From NCBI GenBank assembly GCA_947383695.1, contig OX376642.1, forward strand, positions 744,001 to 808,000: a DNA stretch of 64,000 nt, in the 5' to 3' direction. Shown here piece after piece: positions 36,914 through 48,162 of the stretch; positions within the stretch are counted from its first letter, which is position 1; each line of letters opens with the position of its first letter. The DNA comes from Actinomycetes bacterium (lineage in GTDB: Bacteria; Actinomycetota; Actinomycetes; Nanopelagicales; Nanopelagicaceae). Position numbers and translations under genes: made by a program. The notes beneath the pieces are model-generated. The model made no database searches. It had not been told where the DNA came from and worked only from the letters and a program-made list of their open reading frames with translations.

Positions 36914-38956
36914 ATGAGCGCAGTAACTGGGTGGACAACACTAGATGATCAAGTAGTCGCGCATGCACGTGCCTTAGCTGCGGATGCGGTTCAAAAGGTT
37001 GGCAATGGCCACCCAGGAACTGCAATGTCACTTGCACCTGTTGCCTACACATTGTTTCAGCGCCATCTAATTCATGATCCCTCAGATCCACAATGGTTAG
37101 GTAGAGATCGCTTTATTCTCTCCTGCGGTCACTCCTCATTAACCCTTTACATTCAACTGTATTTAAGTGGTTATGGCTTAGAGATGAAGGATCTAGAGAG
37201 CTTTAGAACATGGGGCTCACTCACGCCTGGTCACCCAGAGTTTGGTCACACCGCCGGTGTTGAAATGACAACTGGTCCTCTAGGTCAAGGTGTTGCAACC
37301 GCTGTTGGCATGGCTATGGCGGCGCGATATGAGCGGGGATTACTGGATCCCGATGCACCTGCTCAGCAATCAGTATTTGATCACTCTATTTGGGTGATTT
37401 GTTCAGATGGAGATTTACAAGAGGGTGTGAGCGCAGAGGCAAGCTCATTAGCTGGAACACAAGAGCTTGGAAACTTAAATGTAATTTATGATGACAATCG
37501 CATCTCGATCGAAGGCGATACACATAATGCATTTACTGAAGATGTATCAGCGCGATACCGAGCGTATGGCTGGCATGTCATTGATGTTGCAGCAGCTGCA
37601 AATGGAAATGTAGATCTTGCCGCACTTGATGCAGCGATGGTTGCTGCGAAAAAGGAAACTGGCAAGCCAACTTTGATTCGCATGAAATCTGTTATTGCAT
37701 GGCCTGCACCTAAAGCACAAGGAACCGCTGGTTCACATGGTTCTGCATTGGGTGAGGATGAGATTAAGGCGACCAAGGTTGCACTTGGATTAAATCCAGA
37801 TGAGCACTTTGCAATGCCAGCTGATGTGTTAGCACATGCACGATTGGTAAAGGATCGCGGCGCACAACATCGAGCCCAATGGAACACAAAGTTTGAAAGC
37901 TGGAAGGCAGGTAATCCAGATAAAGCAACACTCTTAACTCGATTGCAAACTCGATCATTGCCTGCCGGCTGGGATGGACAACTTCCAGTATTTGCTCCCG
38001 GAAAAGATGTTGCAACTCGTGCTGCATCTGGAGAAGTTATCAACGCGATCGCAGCTGTCCTGCCAGAGTTCTGGGGAGGATCGGCTGATCTTGCTGGATC
38101 TAACAACACCAGTATTAAGGGTGGCGGTTCATTCCTTCCCGCCAGTAGCGCCATTGATGGAGCTCACCCATATGGACGAATCATTCACTTTGGTATTCGC
38201 GAACATGCGATGGGTTCAATTCTCAATGGAATCACTTTGCATGGCTTGACCCGTTCCTTTGGCGGAACCTTTGCCGTCTTTAGTGATTACATGCGCCCAG
38301 CGGTACGTCTTGCTGCGTTAATGAATATTGCATCCACTTTTGTTTGGACACATGATTCGATCGGTGTTGGCGAAGATGGTCCAACTCATCAACCAATCGA
38401 ACACTTCGCAGCGCTACGTGCGATCCCTGGCTTTGATGTCATCCGACCAGGTGATGCAAATGAGGTAACTGAGGCGTGGAAGAAGATCATTACCCGTGGA
38501 AAAGCATGCGGAATCTTGTTGTCACGACAAAACTTGCCGGTCTTTGATCGCACTCAATGCGAACCAGCATCAGGTACAGCACAAGGTGCCTACATTTTGA
38601 AGGAGCTACCTAATCCAAAGGCGATCTTGATCGCGACCGGTTCAGAGGTTTCCTTGGCAATTGATGCCCAGACCGCACTTGCTGCCGAAGGGATCAATGT
38701 TCGCGTTGTAAGTGCACCCTGCCTTGAATGGTTTGCTGAGCAAGATCAGAGTTACAAGGATTCAGTACTCTCCCCTGGTGTTGTAAAGATCAGCATCGAA
38801 GTTGGAATTGCACAAGGATGGCGCGAGCTAATCGGTGATTCCGGTGTAGCAATCTCACTTGAACACTATGGAGCTTCAGCTGATGCCAAGCGTTTGTTTA
38901 AAGAGTTTGGTTTCTCCGTAGACAATGTTGTGGCACAAGTGAAGAAGGCGATCTAA
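36914..38956 (+). CDS. tkt: Transketolase
   Basis: Transketolase moves two-carbon units in the pentose phosphate pathway using thiamine diphosphate. The 680-aa protein has the ThDP site CSDGDLQEGVSAEASSLAGT with IYDDNRISIEG, the early GNGHPGTAMSLAP stretch, and the pyrimidine-domain Glu and neighbours in FGIREHAMGSI. Its length is normal. It starts 3 bp after ctaA and overlaps tal by 1 nt. Confidence 0.97.
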   Translation: MSAVTGWTTLDDQVVAHARALAADAVQKVGNGHPGTAMSLAPVAYTLFQRHLIHDPSDPQWLGRDRFILSCGHSSLTLYIQLYLSGYGLEMKDLESFRTWGSLTPGHPEFGHTAGVEMTTGPLGQGVATAVGMAMAARYERGLLDPDAPAQQSVFDHSIWVICSDGDLQEGVSAEASSLAGTQELGNLNVIYDDNRISIEGDTHNAFTEDVSARYRAYGWHVIDVAAAANGNVDLAALDAAMVAAKKETGKPTLIRMKSVIAWPAPKAQGTAGSHGSALGEDEIKATKVALGLNPDEHFAMPADVLAHARLVKDRGAQHRAQWNTKFESWKAGNPDKATLLTRLQTRSLPAGWDGQLPVFAPGKDVATRAASGEVINAIAAVLPEFWGGSADLAGSNNTSIKGGGSFLPASSAIDGAHPYGRIIHFGIREHAMGSILNGITLHGLTRSFGGTFAVFSDYMRPAVRLAALMNIASTFVWTHDSIGVGEDGPTHQPIEHFAALRAIPGFDVIRPGDANEVTEAWKKIITRGKACGILLSRQNLPVFDRTQCEPASGTAQGAYILKELPNPKAILIATGSEVSLAIDAQTALAAEGINVRVVSAPCLEWFAEQDQSYKDSVLSPGVVKISIEVGIAQGWRELIGDSGVAISLEHYGASADAKRLFKEFGFSVDNVVAQVKKAI

Positions 38957-40041
38957 TGTCGGTTCAGAAAGTTTCTGCCGCTGGCACCTCAATATGGCTC
39001 GATGATTTATCCCGCGCCAAGATCACATCAACCGAGGCTCATGCACTTCCTGCACGCATCAAAAACAGCGGCGTTGTTGGAGTAACTACCAACCCAAGTA
39101 TTTTCAGCGCTGCTATTAGCGGGGCTGCTGAATATGCAGCTGATATCGCGGCGATGAAGAGCGCCCCAGTTGATGAGGTAGTTAAAAAGCTAACTACCGA
39201 TGATGTTCGCCAAGCTTGCGAGCTCTTTACCTCTCTTTATCAAGCTACGCATGGTGTTGATGGACGAGTGAGCATTGAGGTAGATCCCCGATTAGCCCAT
39301 GACACTGAAGGAACAATCGCGGCCGGAAAAGAGCTGTGGTCAATTATTGATCGTCCTAATGTGATGATCAAAGTTCCTGCAACTTTAGAAGGATTGCCTG
39401 CAATCACCGCCTTAATCGCTGCAGGAATTAGCGTCAATGTCACCTTGATTTTCTCCGTAAAAAGATACGGCCAGGTAATTGAGGCGTACATGAAGGGTAT
39501 TGAGCAGTGCGAGAATCCAACACAGGTGCATTCCGTTGCATCCTTCTTTATCAGCAGAATTGATTCATCTATTGATGCGCTTCTAAAGAAAAACGCATCA
39601 CCGGAGGCTGCAGCTCTTCTTGGTAAGGCTGCTATTGCAAACGCTCATCTTGCCTATCAACTTTTCGAAGAAAAATTTGCTTCAGAACGTTGGAATGCAC
39701 TTGCCAGCAAAGGCGCACATAAGCAACGTCCGTTGTGGGCTTCAACGGGGGTAAAGGATCCCGCTTATGAAGACACCCGGTATGTAGTTGAGTTAATTGC
39801 ACCTGACGCCGTCAACACAATGCCGCAATCAACCTTGGATGCGTTGATTGACCATGGCGTTGTTCGTGGCAACACGATAACTGGTAACTATGCAGAAGCG
39901 GTTGAAGTATTGAAGGCCTTATCTGCATTAGGGATTTCACTAGATGATGTAACAACTGAGTTAGAGATAGATGGTGTTAAGAAGTTTGCCCAAGCATGGG
40001 ATGAGCTACTCGAGAATGTAAAGGCTGCGCAACAAGGATGA
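38956..40041 (+). CDS. tal: Transaldolase
   Basis: Transaldolase moves three-carbon units between sugar phosphates through a Schiff base. The catalytic Lys is in NVMIKVPATLEGLPAI, and GVTTNPSIFSAAI and VNVTLIFSVKRY match the family. The 361-aa protein is of the longer actinobacterial type. It overlaps tkt by 1 nt and pgi by 4 nt. Confidence 0.96.
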   Translation: MSVQKVSAAGTSIWLDDLSRAKITSTEAHALPARIKNSGVVGVTTNPSIFSAAISGAAEYAADIAAMKSAPVDEVVKKLTTDDVRQACELFTSLYQATHGVDGRVSIEVDPRLAHDTEGTIAAGKELWSIIDRPNVMIKVPATLEGLPAITALIAAGISVNVTLIFSVKRYGQVIEAYMKGIEQCENPTQVHSVASFFISRIDSSIDALLKKNASPEAAALLGKAAIANAHLAYQLFEEKFASERWNALASKGAHKQRPLWASTGVKDPAYEDTRYVVELIAPDAVNTMPQSTLDALIDHGVVRGNTITGNYAEAVEVLKALSALGISLDDVTTELEIDGVKKFAQAWDELLENVKAAQQG

Positions 40042-41573
40042 TTTCAATTAAAGGTAATGCTGTATCAAAGATCGATCGCACTTCTGAAAAGTACAAAGCG
40101 CTACAGGCCTTCCATGAGCGTTTGAAGAGTAAGGACTCCACGATCTGGGGTCCACAGGCACAAGCAGAGGCTTCGATCCGCATGAACTGGATCGATCTAC
40201 CTGAAAGCTCACGTGATCTGCTTCCTCAATTTGATGCACTTGCCGCAAAGCACCGAGATAAGAGCAATGTGATTTTGTGTGGAATGGGTGGCTCATCACT
40301 TGGACCTGAAGTAATCGCCCAAACATTTTCTAAGAGTTTATTTGTTCTAGATTCAACCGATCCTGATTACGTTGCACATGCACTTAATGTTGATTTAGCA
40401 AAGAGCGTCGTCGTCGTTAGCTCAAAGTCAGGATCAACAATTGAAACCGCATCTCAACGCGCTCTCTTTGAAGGTGCTTTTAAGGATGCGGGATTAAATC
40501 CAATTGATCACATGGTCTTTGTAACCGATCCTGGCTCACCCTTAGATGAGCAGGTTCGCGAAGGTGGCTTTACCGTCGTTAACGCCGATCCACATGTAGG
40601 TGGACGATTTAGCGTATTGAGTCCATTTGGATTGGTACCAGCTGCATTGATCGGAGTAGATGTATCGGTCTTGCTCGACAATGCAAGTGATACCAAGAAA
40701 GCCTTCTTTGCTGATTCGCAACAGATGTGCGACATCGCCTATCTACTGTCTTATGTTGCAGATCAATATGTTGCATACACAGATGAAGGTTCTGGGATGC
40801 CTGGTCTGAGCGATTGGATCGAGCAGTTAGTTGCTGAATCAACTGGCAAGAACCAAGTGGGACGTCTCCCAGTTGTAGCTGAAACTTCACACAATGGTCG
40901 TGAAGGAAATGCATTCACCATCGCATTTGCAGGTAACGCCGATCTAGTTGTCGAGGGTGATTTAGCATCACAATTTATTGTGTGGGAGTGGGTAACGGCG
41001 CTGGTTGGTGCAGCCCTTGCGATTGATCCCTTTAACCAGCCAAATGTAACTGAGGCGAAGGAGCAAACCTCAGCGCTACTTAATGAGTGGAAGGGTATTA
41101 CCCCACCATTTACTCCAGATCTTAAAGATGGTGCGGTTGAGATTTTTGGTGCTGGAAAGAATGCAACTGATGCGCTTTCTCATTTGATTTCGCAGATACC
41201 TGACGATGGTTACATCGCAATTATGGCCTACCTTGATCGCAAGGATGATGGCGCGGTTGCAGAGCTTCGCGCAATTCTGGCTGATAAATCTGGTCGACCA
41301 GTTACCTTTGGTTGGGGACCTCGTTTCCTGCACTCAACAGGACAGTTTCATAAAGGTGGACAGCAAAACGGAGTCTTCCTGCAGATTACTGGTGAGGTAA
41401 AGAAGGACATAGCAATTCCTGGACAGAGCTACGGTTTTGCAACACTGGTTGCAGCACAAGCTTTAGGTGATGGAAAGGCGCTGGCATCAAGGAAATACCC
41501 ACTGCTTCGATTCAATCTTTCGAACCGTGCAATGGGTATCTCTGAATTACTAGATGCTGCTAAATCTCTTTAA
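40038..41573 (+). CDS. pgi: Glucose-6-phosphate isomerase
   Basis: PGI interconverts glucose-6-phosphate and fructose-6-phosphate. The 511-aa protein has the SIS fold: ILCGMGGSSLGPEVIAQTF, VVVSSKSGSTIETASQRALF and VGGRFSVLSPFGLVPAAL. GPRFLHSTGQFHKGGQQNG carries the C-terminal catalytic region. It is translationally coupled to tal. In many actinobacteria zwf, opcA and pgl would follow; here rbpA lies on the other strand 3 bp downstream. Confidence 0.95.
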   Translation: MISIKGNAVSKIDRTSEKYKALQAFHERLKSKDSTIWGPQAQAEASIRMNWIDLPESSRDLLPQFDALAAKHRDKSNVILCGMGGSSLGPEVIAQTFSKSLFVLDSTDPDYVAHALNVDLAKSVVVVSSKSGSTIETASQRALFEGAFKDAGLNPIDHMVFVTDPGSPLDEQVREGGFTVVNADPHVGGRFSVLSPFGLVPAALIGVDVSVLLDNASDTKKAFFADSQQMCDIAYLLSYVADQYVAYTDEGSGMPGLSDWIEQLVAESTGKNQVGRLPVVAETSHNGREGNAFTIAFAGNADLVVEGDLASQFIVWEWVTALVGAALAIDPFNQPNVTEAKEQTSALLNEWKGITPPFTPDLKDGAVEIFGAGKNATDALSHLISQIPDDGYIAIMAYLDRKDDGAVAELRAILADKSGRPVTFGWGPRFLHSTGQFHKGGQQNGVFLQITGEVKKDIAIPGQSYGFATLVAAQALGDGKALASRKYPLLRFNLSNRAMGISELLDAAKSL

Positions 41574-41576
41574 GAT

Positions 41577-41918
41577 TTACTCTTCATCATCTCCGCGAAG
41601 TTTGCGCAAAGCCTCTTCTAGAAGTTTTTCGCCCTCAGCATCTGTTCGACGCTCCTTTACATAGGCAAGGTGGGTCTTGTAAGGCACATTTACTTCTGGG
41701 CTAGGTGGATTGTTGCGATCGCGGCCTGCTGGGTAACCACACTTTGGGCAATCCCATTCAGCTGGAATAACAACTGTCTCTTCTACCGCAAATGAGGGAC
41801 GAACTTCATGTCCGTTTGCACAAAAGTATGAAACATATGCGCGAGCGATTGAATCGCCACGCTCTGCCTCGCCCATTGGGCCGGCGCCAACACGACTTCC
41901 GCGAATTGCACTTGCCAT
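41577..41918 (-). CDS. rbpA: RNA polymerase-binding protein RbpA
   Basis: RbpA is an actinobacterial transcription factor that binds RNA polymerase and the main sigma factor and steadies the open complex. The 113-aa protein has the sequence VSYFCANGHEVRPSFAVEE with DCPKCGYPAGRD, and the C-terminal sigma-interaction part HLAYVKERRTDAEGEKLLEE. AAGGGG lies about 7 nt before the ATG. It converges on pgi with a 3-bp gap. It alone places the DNA in Actinobacteria. Confidence 0.97.
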   Translation of the reverse strand: MASAIRGSRVGAGPMGEAERGDSIARAYVSYFCANGHEVRPSFAVEETVVIPAEWDCPKCGYPAGRDRNNPPSPEVNVPYKTHLAYVKERRTDAEGEKLLEEALRKLRGDDEE

Positions 41919-41960
41919 GCGTATCCCCTTGTTTTACTTGCTGAATGGATTAAAAAATTA

Positions 41961-42188
41961 TTACTTAAGAACGAGCGAAAGCGCGACAACTAGTGCAAAC
42001 CACAGACCACCAGCAACGATTGTGATGCGATCAAGGTTGCGCTCTACAACAGATGATCCGCCGTAGTTTGATGAGATACCGCCACCAAATAGATCGGATA
42101 GGCCGCTTCCCTTACCCTTATGGAGAAGAACCAAAAGGATCATCAAGACGCTGGTAATAACAAGTGCAATTGAGAGAGCTAGTTTCAC
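41961..42188 (-). CDS. secG: Protein translocase subunit SecG
   Basis: SecG is the small auxiliary subunit of the SecYEG channel. The 75-aa protein has two TM segments (residues 2-20 and 53-73) joined by the conserved loop LLVLLHKGKGSGLSDLFGGG. It starts at GTG 42188 with AGGAG 10 nt upstream. It closes the gap-pgk-tpiA-secG set, a standard actinobacterial order. Confidence 0.95.
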   Translation of the reverse strand: MKLALSIALVITSVLMILLVLLHKGKGSGLSDLFGGGISSNYGGSSVVERNLDRITIVAGGLWFALVVALSLVLK

Positions 42189-42245
42189 TTTTCTTAAACT
42201 CCTAGTTCGTAGAGGGTAAGGATACCCGCCTGAAGGGGGTAATGC

Positions 42246-43022
42246 TTACTCCGTCACCGCATGGAATTTAACGATCTTGGCCAATTCCTCAGGATCTAGG
42301 CTCGCTCCGCCGATCAGGGCGCCATCAACATCTGGCTTCTTCATGATTTCAACGATGTTGGAGGACTTCACTGAACCGCCGTACAAGATGCGCATATTTG
42401 CCGCGATCTCTGGTGAGCCGATGCTTTCAATCTCTTCACGGATCGAAGCACAGACCTCTTGAGCATCTTCTGGTGTTGCAGTCTTACCAGTTCCGATTGC
42501 CCACACTGGTTCGTAGGCGATAACAATCTTCTTGAGCTCTGGCTTTGTAAATCCTTCAAGCCCTGCACGAATCTGGCGGATCACATGGCTTACATGTGTT
42601 CCAGCTTCGCGAATAGCGAGCTCTTCCCCGACACAAAAGATTGGTGTGATCTCATTAGCAAGTGCAGCCTTAATCTTTCGATTAATCAACGCATCTGATT
42701 CGCTGTGAATTGCACGGCGCTCTGAGTGACCAATAACAACATAGGTGCAACCAAGCTTGGCAAGCATTGATCCCGAGATGTCTCCTGTGAAGGCTCCACC
42801 GGTTTCAGGTGAAAGATCCTGTGCGCCATATTGAAGACGTAAGCGATCTCCATCAACCAAGGTTTGAATTGAACGAATGTCTGTAAATGGTGGAATGACC
42901 GCAACATCGACAGCGTCATAATCCTTGTCATCAAGACCGTAAACCAACTTCTGAGCAACTGCAATCGCCTCAAGGTGATTGAGGTTCATCTTCCAGTTTC
43001 CTGCCATTAATGGTTTACGCAT
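42246..43022 (-). CDS. tpiA: Triosephosphate isomerase
   Basis: TPI interconverts dihydroxyacetone phosphate and glyceraldehyde-3-phosphate. The 258-aa barrel shows GNWKMNLNH, the catalytic His in IGHSERR, the catalytic Glu in [14 protein letters not shown], and the phosphate loop [17 protein letters not shown] lies 6 nt before the ATG. Confidence 0.98.
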   Translation of the reverse strand: MRKPLMAGNWKMNLNHLEAIAVAQKLVYGLDDKDYDAVDVAVIPPFTDIRSIQTLVDGDRLRLQYGAQDLSPETGGAFTGDISGSMLAKLGCTYVVIGHSERRAIHSESDALINRKIKAALANEITPIFCVGEELAIREAGTHVSHVIRQIRAGLEGFTKPELKKIVIAYEPVWAIGTGKTATPEDAQEVCASIREEIESIGSPEIAANMRILYGGSVKSSNIVEIMKKPDVDGALIGGASLDPEELAKIVKFHAVTE

Positions 43023-43044
43023 CGTTGCTCCTCTGTTGTGTTTC

Positions 43045-44234
43045 TTAAATTAATTCAAGCGCTTTAAGGCCAGGAAGTTCCTTGCCTTCTAGGTACTCCA
43101 ATGAAGCGCCACCGCCGGTAGAAATGTACCCGAACTGTGAGTCTGCAAAACCTAAAGCGCGTACCGCTGCAGCAGAGTCTCCTCCACCAACAACAGATAT
43201 TCCAGATACTTCGGTAAGCGCCTGCGCAACTACCTTGGTACCGGCTGCAAAGTTAGGAAATTCAAAGACGCCCATTGGGCCATTCCAAAATACTGTCTTG
43301 CACTTCTTGATCTCTGCTGCAAAGGCTGCTGCAGAAACAGGTCCGATATCCAGACCCATTTGATCAGCTGGAATTGCATCGGCTGCTACCAATGTTGGCG
43401 TTGCATCTGCAGAAAATGTAGGCGCTACGACAATGTCCGTTGGGAGAAGCAGTTTCACGCCATTCTTTTCAGCTGTTGCAATTAATCCCTTAACAACATC
43501 AAGCATCTCTGCTTCAACAAGTGATGTTCCGATCTCTTTGCCTTGTGCCTTAAGGAAGGTAAAGACCATTCCCCCGCCAATAGCTAGAACATCTACCTTG
43601 CCCAGTAAGTTTTCAATAACACCAAGCTTGTCTGAAACCTTTGCGCCACCAAGAATGACACCGTATGGGCGCTCTGGGTTTTGTGTGAGCTTCTTCAAGA
43701 CTTCAACCTCTGCTGCAACTAATTTTCCTGCTGCATGTGGAAGTAACTTCGGTAGATCAAAAACCGATGCATGCTTACGGTGAACTGCGCCGAAGCCATC
43801 GCCAACATAGAAATCAGCAAGCTGTGCTAGTTCGGCAGCAAAGGCTGCCCGCTCAGACTCTTCCTTGCTTGTCTCTGCACCGCTGAATCGAATATTTTCA
43901 AGAAGCAAAATCTCGCCAGCCTGAAGTGATTGCGCTGCATTTGTTACCTCTGCACCTGTTACCTCACCGGTGAACTTAACCTCGCGACCCAATAGCTCAG
44001 CTAAACGCTTTGCTACAGGTGCTAATGAAAGTTCCGGCTTAGCTTCACCCTTTGGGCGACCAAGGTGGGCTGCAATAACAAGTGATGCACCCTTTTCAAG
44101 TAAGGCTTGAATAGTAGGAAGCGAGGCTTTGATACGTCCGTCATCCTTAATGATTCCCTCTTTCAAAGGAACATTAAGATCGCAACGAAGAAAGACCCGC
44201 TTTCCTGCTACATCAATTGTTGAAAGATCTGGCA

Positions 44235-44235
<1 letters not shown>
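43045..44235 (-). CDS. pgk: Phosphoglycerate kinase
   Basis: PGK makes ATP from 1,3-bisphosphoglycerate. The 396-aa protein has [57 protein letters not shown] and the GGGDSAAAV nucleotide site. It overlaps gap by 1 nt. Confidence 0.98.
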
Positions 44236-45365
<1,130 letters not shown>

Positions 45366-46343
45366 TTAATTCAGCAAATCAGGCGAGAGACCGCTCTCAG
45401 TATCGGGAATTCCAAGCTCTCCAGCCCGCTTATCGGCCATCGCCAGCAACCGTCGGATTCGACCTGCGATCGCATCCTTTGTCATCGGTGGGACAGCTAA
45501 TGAGCCAAGCTCTTCCAGCGAGGCCTGTCCATGATTAATACGTAACTCCCCCGCCTCTTTGAGGTGATCGGGAATTGTTGGTCCAAGAATCTCCATAGCG
45601 CGCTGAACACGTGCCGCTGCGGCAACTGCAGCACGTGCAGATCGACGCAGGTTTGCATCATCAAAGTTTGCAAGACGGTTTGCCGTTGCTCGCACCTCGC
45701 GACGCATTCGACGCTCCTCCCAGGCCATCACACTTTCATGTGCGCCAAGTCGAGTAAGCAAAACTCCAATCGCATCGCCATCACGGATCACAACACGATC
45801 TACTCCGCGAACTTCACGAGCCTTTGCAACAATTCCCAACCGACGTGCAGCGCCAACAAGTGCCAAAGCAGCCTCTGGCCCTGGGCAGGTAATTTCTAGT
45901 GATGATGAGCGACCTGGTTCAGTTAATGAACCATGAGCGATAAATGCGCCACGCCATGCAGCCTCGGAATCGCAGATCGCGGCTGAAACAACTTGTGGTG
46001 GAAGACCACGAACTGGACGTCCATTGGAATCTACTAAACCTGTTTGGCGTGCAAGTGCATCGCCTTCATTAATAACACGAACTACATACCGTGAACCTTT
46101 GCGCAAACCACTTGAAGAGAGAACTGCAAGATCAGAGTCATGTCCATAAATATCTGCAATATCTTTTCGCAATCTGCGTGCACTCTGCGAGGTATCTAGC
46201 TCTACCTCAATCACAATCTTTCCTGCTGCGATATGAAGACCGCCGGCGAAGCGAAGAAGTGATGAGACCTCAGCTTTGCGACAACATGGTTTGGTGATTG
46301 ATAAACGAGATAACTCGTCCTTAACTGATGCTGTCATTGCCAT
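45366..46343 (-). CDS. whiA: WhiA, DNA-binding regulator
   Basis: WhiA is a transcription factor with a homing-endonuclease-like N-terminal domain and a C-terminal helix-turn-helix. It drives sporulation in Streptomyces and is conserved in non-sporulating Gram-positives. The sequence shows [41 protein letters not shown] and the HTH region [21 protein letters not shown] chose ATG at 46343 ([14 protein letters not shown]) by family length; the gap after yvcK is 16 bp. rapZ-yvcK-whiA is a conserved set. Confidence 0.95.
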   Translation of the reverse strand: MAMTASVKDELSRLSITKPCCRKAEVSSLLRFAGGLHIAAGKIVIEVELDTSQSARRLRKDIADIYGHDSDLAVLSSSGLRKGSRYVVRVINEGDALARQTGLVDSNGRPVRGLPPQVVSAAICDSEAAWRGAFIAHGSLTEPGRSSSLEITCPGPEAALALVGAARRLGIVAKAREVRGVDRVVIRDGDAIGVLLTRLGAHESVMAWEERRMRREVRATANRLANFDDANLRRSARAAVAAAARVQRAMEILGPTIPDHLKEAGELRINHGQASLEELGSLAVPPMTKDAIAGRIRRLLAMADKRAGELGIPDTESGLSPDLLN

Positions 46344-46359
46344 GGGGTAATCCAACCAT

Positions 46360-47292
46360 TTACCGAGCCAGAATGTGGCCCAAATGGAGAGCTAATTTTT
46401 GGGCATCATGATGGATGCTTCCAGGTGCTTTTCGTATATCTGCGACAACAATCTCTCCACCCAAGGTTGATGCTGCTAGCCCCAACGCCTCTTGATCTCG
46501 CACTACAGATTGGTCAACGAGGCAGTAATCAACGGTGACTCCTGGGGCGTAACGATGGAAAAACTCAAGGTGTTCTTCAGGGGTGGATCCTGCGAACTCT
46601 TCTCCTTGCGATTGCGTCGATGCATCAAGATTGAGAATCAAAATCTTTCGCGCCGCTGAACTCTGCAACGCCTGTAGTTGAGCCGGAACTAGCAAGTGCG
46701 GAATCACACTTGAGAACCAAGAGCCCGGACCCATCGTGATCCATTCAGCATCTGAGATCGCATCCAAGGCTTCTGATCGAGCTGGAGGATCTTCCGGAAT
46801 TATTCGCAGAGATTGAATATGTCCCTTAGCTGTTGCTACCTCTTTTTGTCCACGAACAACGATTCTTCCAGTTGATGTATTAAATGTTCCTTCGATATCG
46901 AGCGCAACAGATGCCATTGGAAGAACCCGACCAATAACTTTGAGCAGTTGGCCAACGCGATCAAGAGCTACAACGGGGTCATCTCCTGCATTCCACATTG
47001 ATGCGAGCAAAAGATTTCCCATCGCATGTCCATTGAGATCTCCCTCGCTTACAAAGCGATGTTGCATGATCTCTGCCCAGGTACGTCCCCACTCATCATC
47101 TGCACACAATGCAGCTAACGCCATTCGTAGATCACCAGGTGGAAAAATTGGAAACTCTTCACGTAAACGACCGCTAGAGCCTCCGTTGTCAGCAACGGTC
47201 ACTATTGCTGTTAGTTGATTGGTGATTTGGCGTAGCGCAGTCAATGTGGCGGCTAAACCATGCCCACCACCAAGTGCAACAACCTTAGACAA
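46360..47292 (-). CDS. yvcK: YvcK/CofD-like protein (gluconeogenesis factor)
   Basis: YvcK proteins bind UDP-sugars and affect carbon flow and cell shape (CuvA in mycobacteria). The 310-aa protein has the start [48 protein letters not shown] and [11 protein letters not shown], all typical. It belongs to the UPF0052 branch rather than true CofD. It lies 2 bp after rapZ. Confidence 0.94.
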   Translation of the reverse strand: MSKVVALGGGHGLAATLTALRQITNQLTAIVTVADNGGSSGRLREEFPIFPPGDLRMALAALCADDEWGRTWAEIMQHRFVSEGDLNGHAMGNLLLASMWNAGDDPVVALDRVGQLLKVIGRVLPMASVALDIEGTFNTSTGRIVVRGQKEVATAKGHIQSLRIIPEDPPARSEALDAISDAEWITMGPGSWFSSVIPHLLVPAQLQALQSSAARKILILNLDASTQSQGEEFAGSTPEEHLEFFHRYAPGVTVDYCLVDQSVVRDQEALGLAASTLGGEIVVADIRKAPGSIHHDAQKLALHLGHILAR

Positions 47293-47294
47293 AA

Positions 47295-48158
47295 CTACTC
47301 ACGACCTACATCGCGATGTGTCGGATGGGCTGAAACTTCAGAGTTCAGAGCGTTGAGTTGTCGTGCGATCTCTTCGGTGATTGCAACGCTTCGATGTTTG
47401 CCTCCGGTGCAACCTACTGCGATCGTCACATACTTCTTACCTTCGCGCATGTATCCGGACATCATGGAATTTACTAACCCCACATAATCATGGACAAACT
47501 CTTGTACACCTTCACTGCCTAATACCTTGTCACTGACTTGTGGAGTTAATCCTGTCAGCGGTCGAAGCTCTGGGATCCAATGTGGGTTGGGAATAAATCT
47601 GCAATCTAAAACCAGATCAGAGTCAACTGGAATTCCGTACTTGTAACCAAAGGACAGGACATTGACTCGAATTCCTTGTAGCTTGCCGGATCCAAATATT
47701 TCGCCGATGCGCTTTTCTAATTGATGAACATTGAGATTAGATGTATCGATTGCAACATCTGATTGAGAGCGAATGACCTCTAACTTTTCACGCTCTCGAG
47801 CGATGCCATCAACTATTCGATCCTTGCCCTGCAAAGGGTGCGGTCTACGCGTTGACTCAAAACGTTGAACTAGCGCCTGATCTGTTGCATCAAGAAAAAC
47901 TAAACGGTAATGGGAGTTGCTCTTCTTTAGCTCATCCATCGCATGGGTCAGTTCATCAAAGAACTCTCCCCCGCGAACATCTACGACAACAGCTAACTCT
48001 TTACCTTGTGGTCCAGTTCCTTTGCTCACTAATGCGGGAAGCAACGCAGGTGGAAGATTGTCTACAACGTACCAACCCAAATCCTCGAGGGCGTGAGCTA
48101 CTGTCGAGCGACCTGCACCAGACATTCCGGTGAGGATGAGGGTCTCTTCCTTCTTCAT
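47295..48158 (-). CDS. rapZ: RapZ/YvcJ family nucleotide-binding protein
   Basis: In E. coli RapZ guides RNase E to the small RNA GlmZ; in actinobacteria its role is less clear. The 287-aa protein has the P-loop GMSGAGRST, DNLPPALLPAL, and the C-terminal domain with VLSFGYKYGIPVDSDLVLDC and IAVGCTGGKHRSVAI. It follows the kinase gene by 4 bp and sits just before yvcK and whiA. Confidence 0.95.
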   Translation of the reverse strand: MKKEETLILTGMSGAGRSTVAHALEDLGWYVVDNLPPALLPALVSKGTGPQGKELAVVVDVRGGEFFDELTHAMDELKKSNSHYRLVFLDATDQALVQRFESTRRPHPLQGKDRIVDGIAREREKLEVIRSQSDVAIDTSNLNVHQLEKRIGEIFGSGKLQGIRVNVLSFGYKYGIPVDSDLVLDCRFIPNPHWIPELRPLTGLTPQVSDKVLGSEGVQEFVHDYVGLVNSMMSGYMREGKKYVTIAVGCTGGKHRSVAITEEIARQLNALNSEVSAHPTHRDVGRE

Positions 48159-48162
48159 GTTC

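Noticed and set aside
37486-38154. Open frame of 222 aa on the minus strand
   Set aside because: Antisense shadow of tkt, whose sequence is fully conserved across this stretch.
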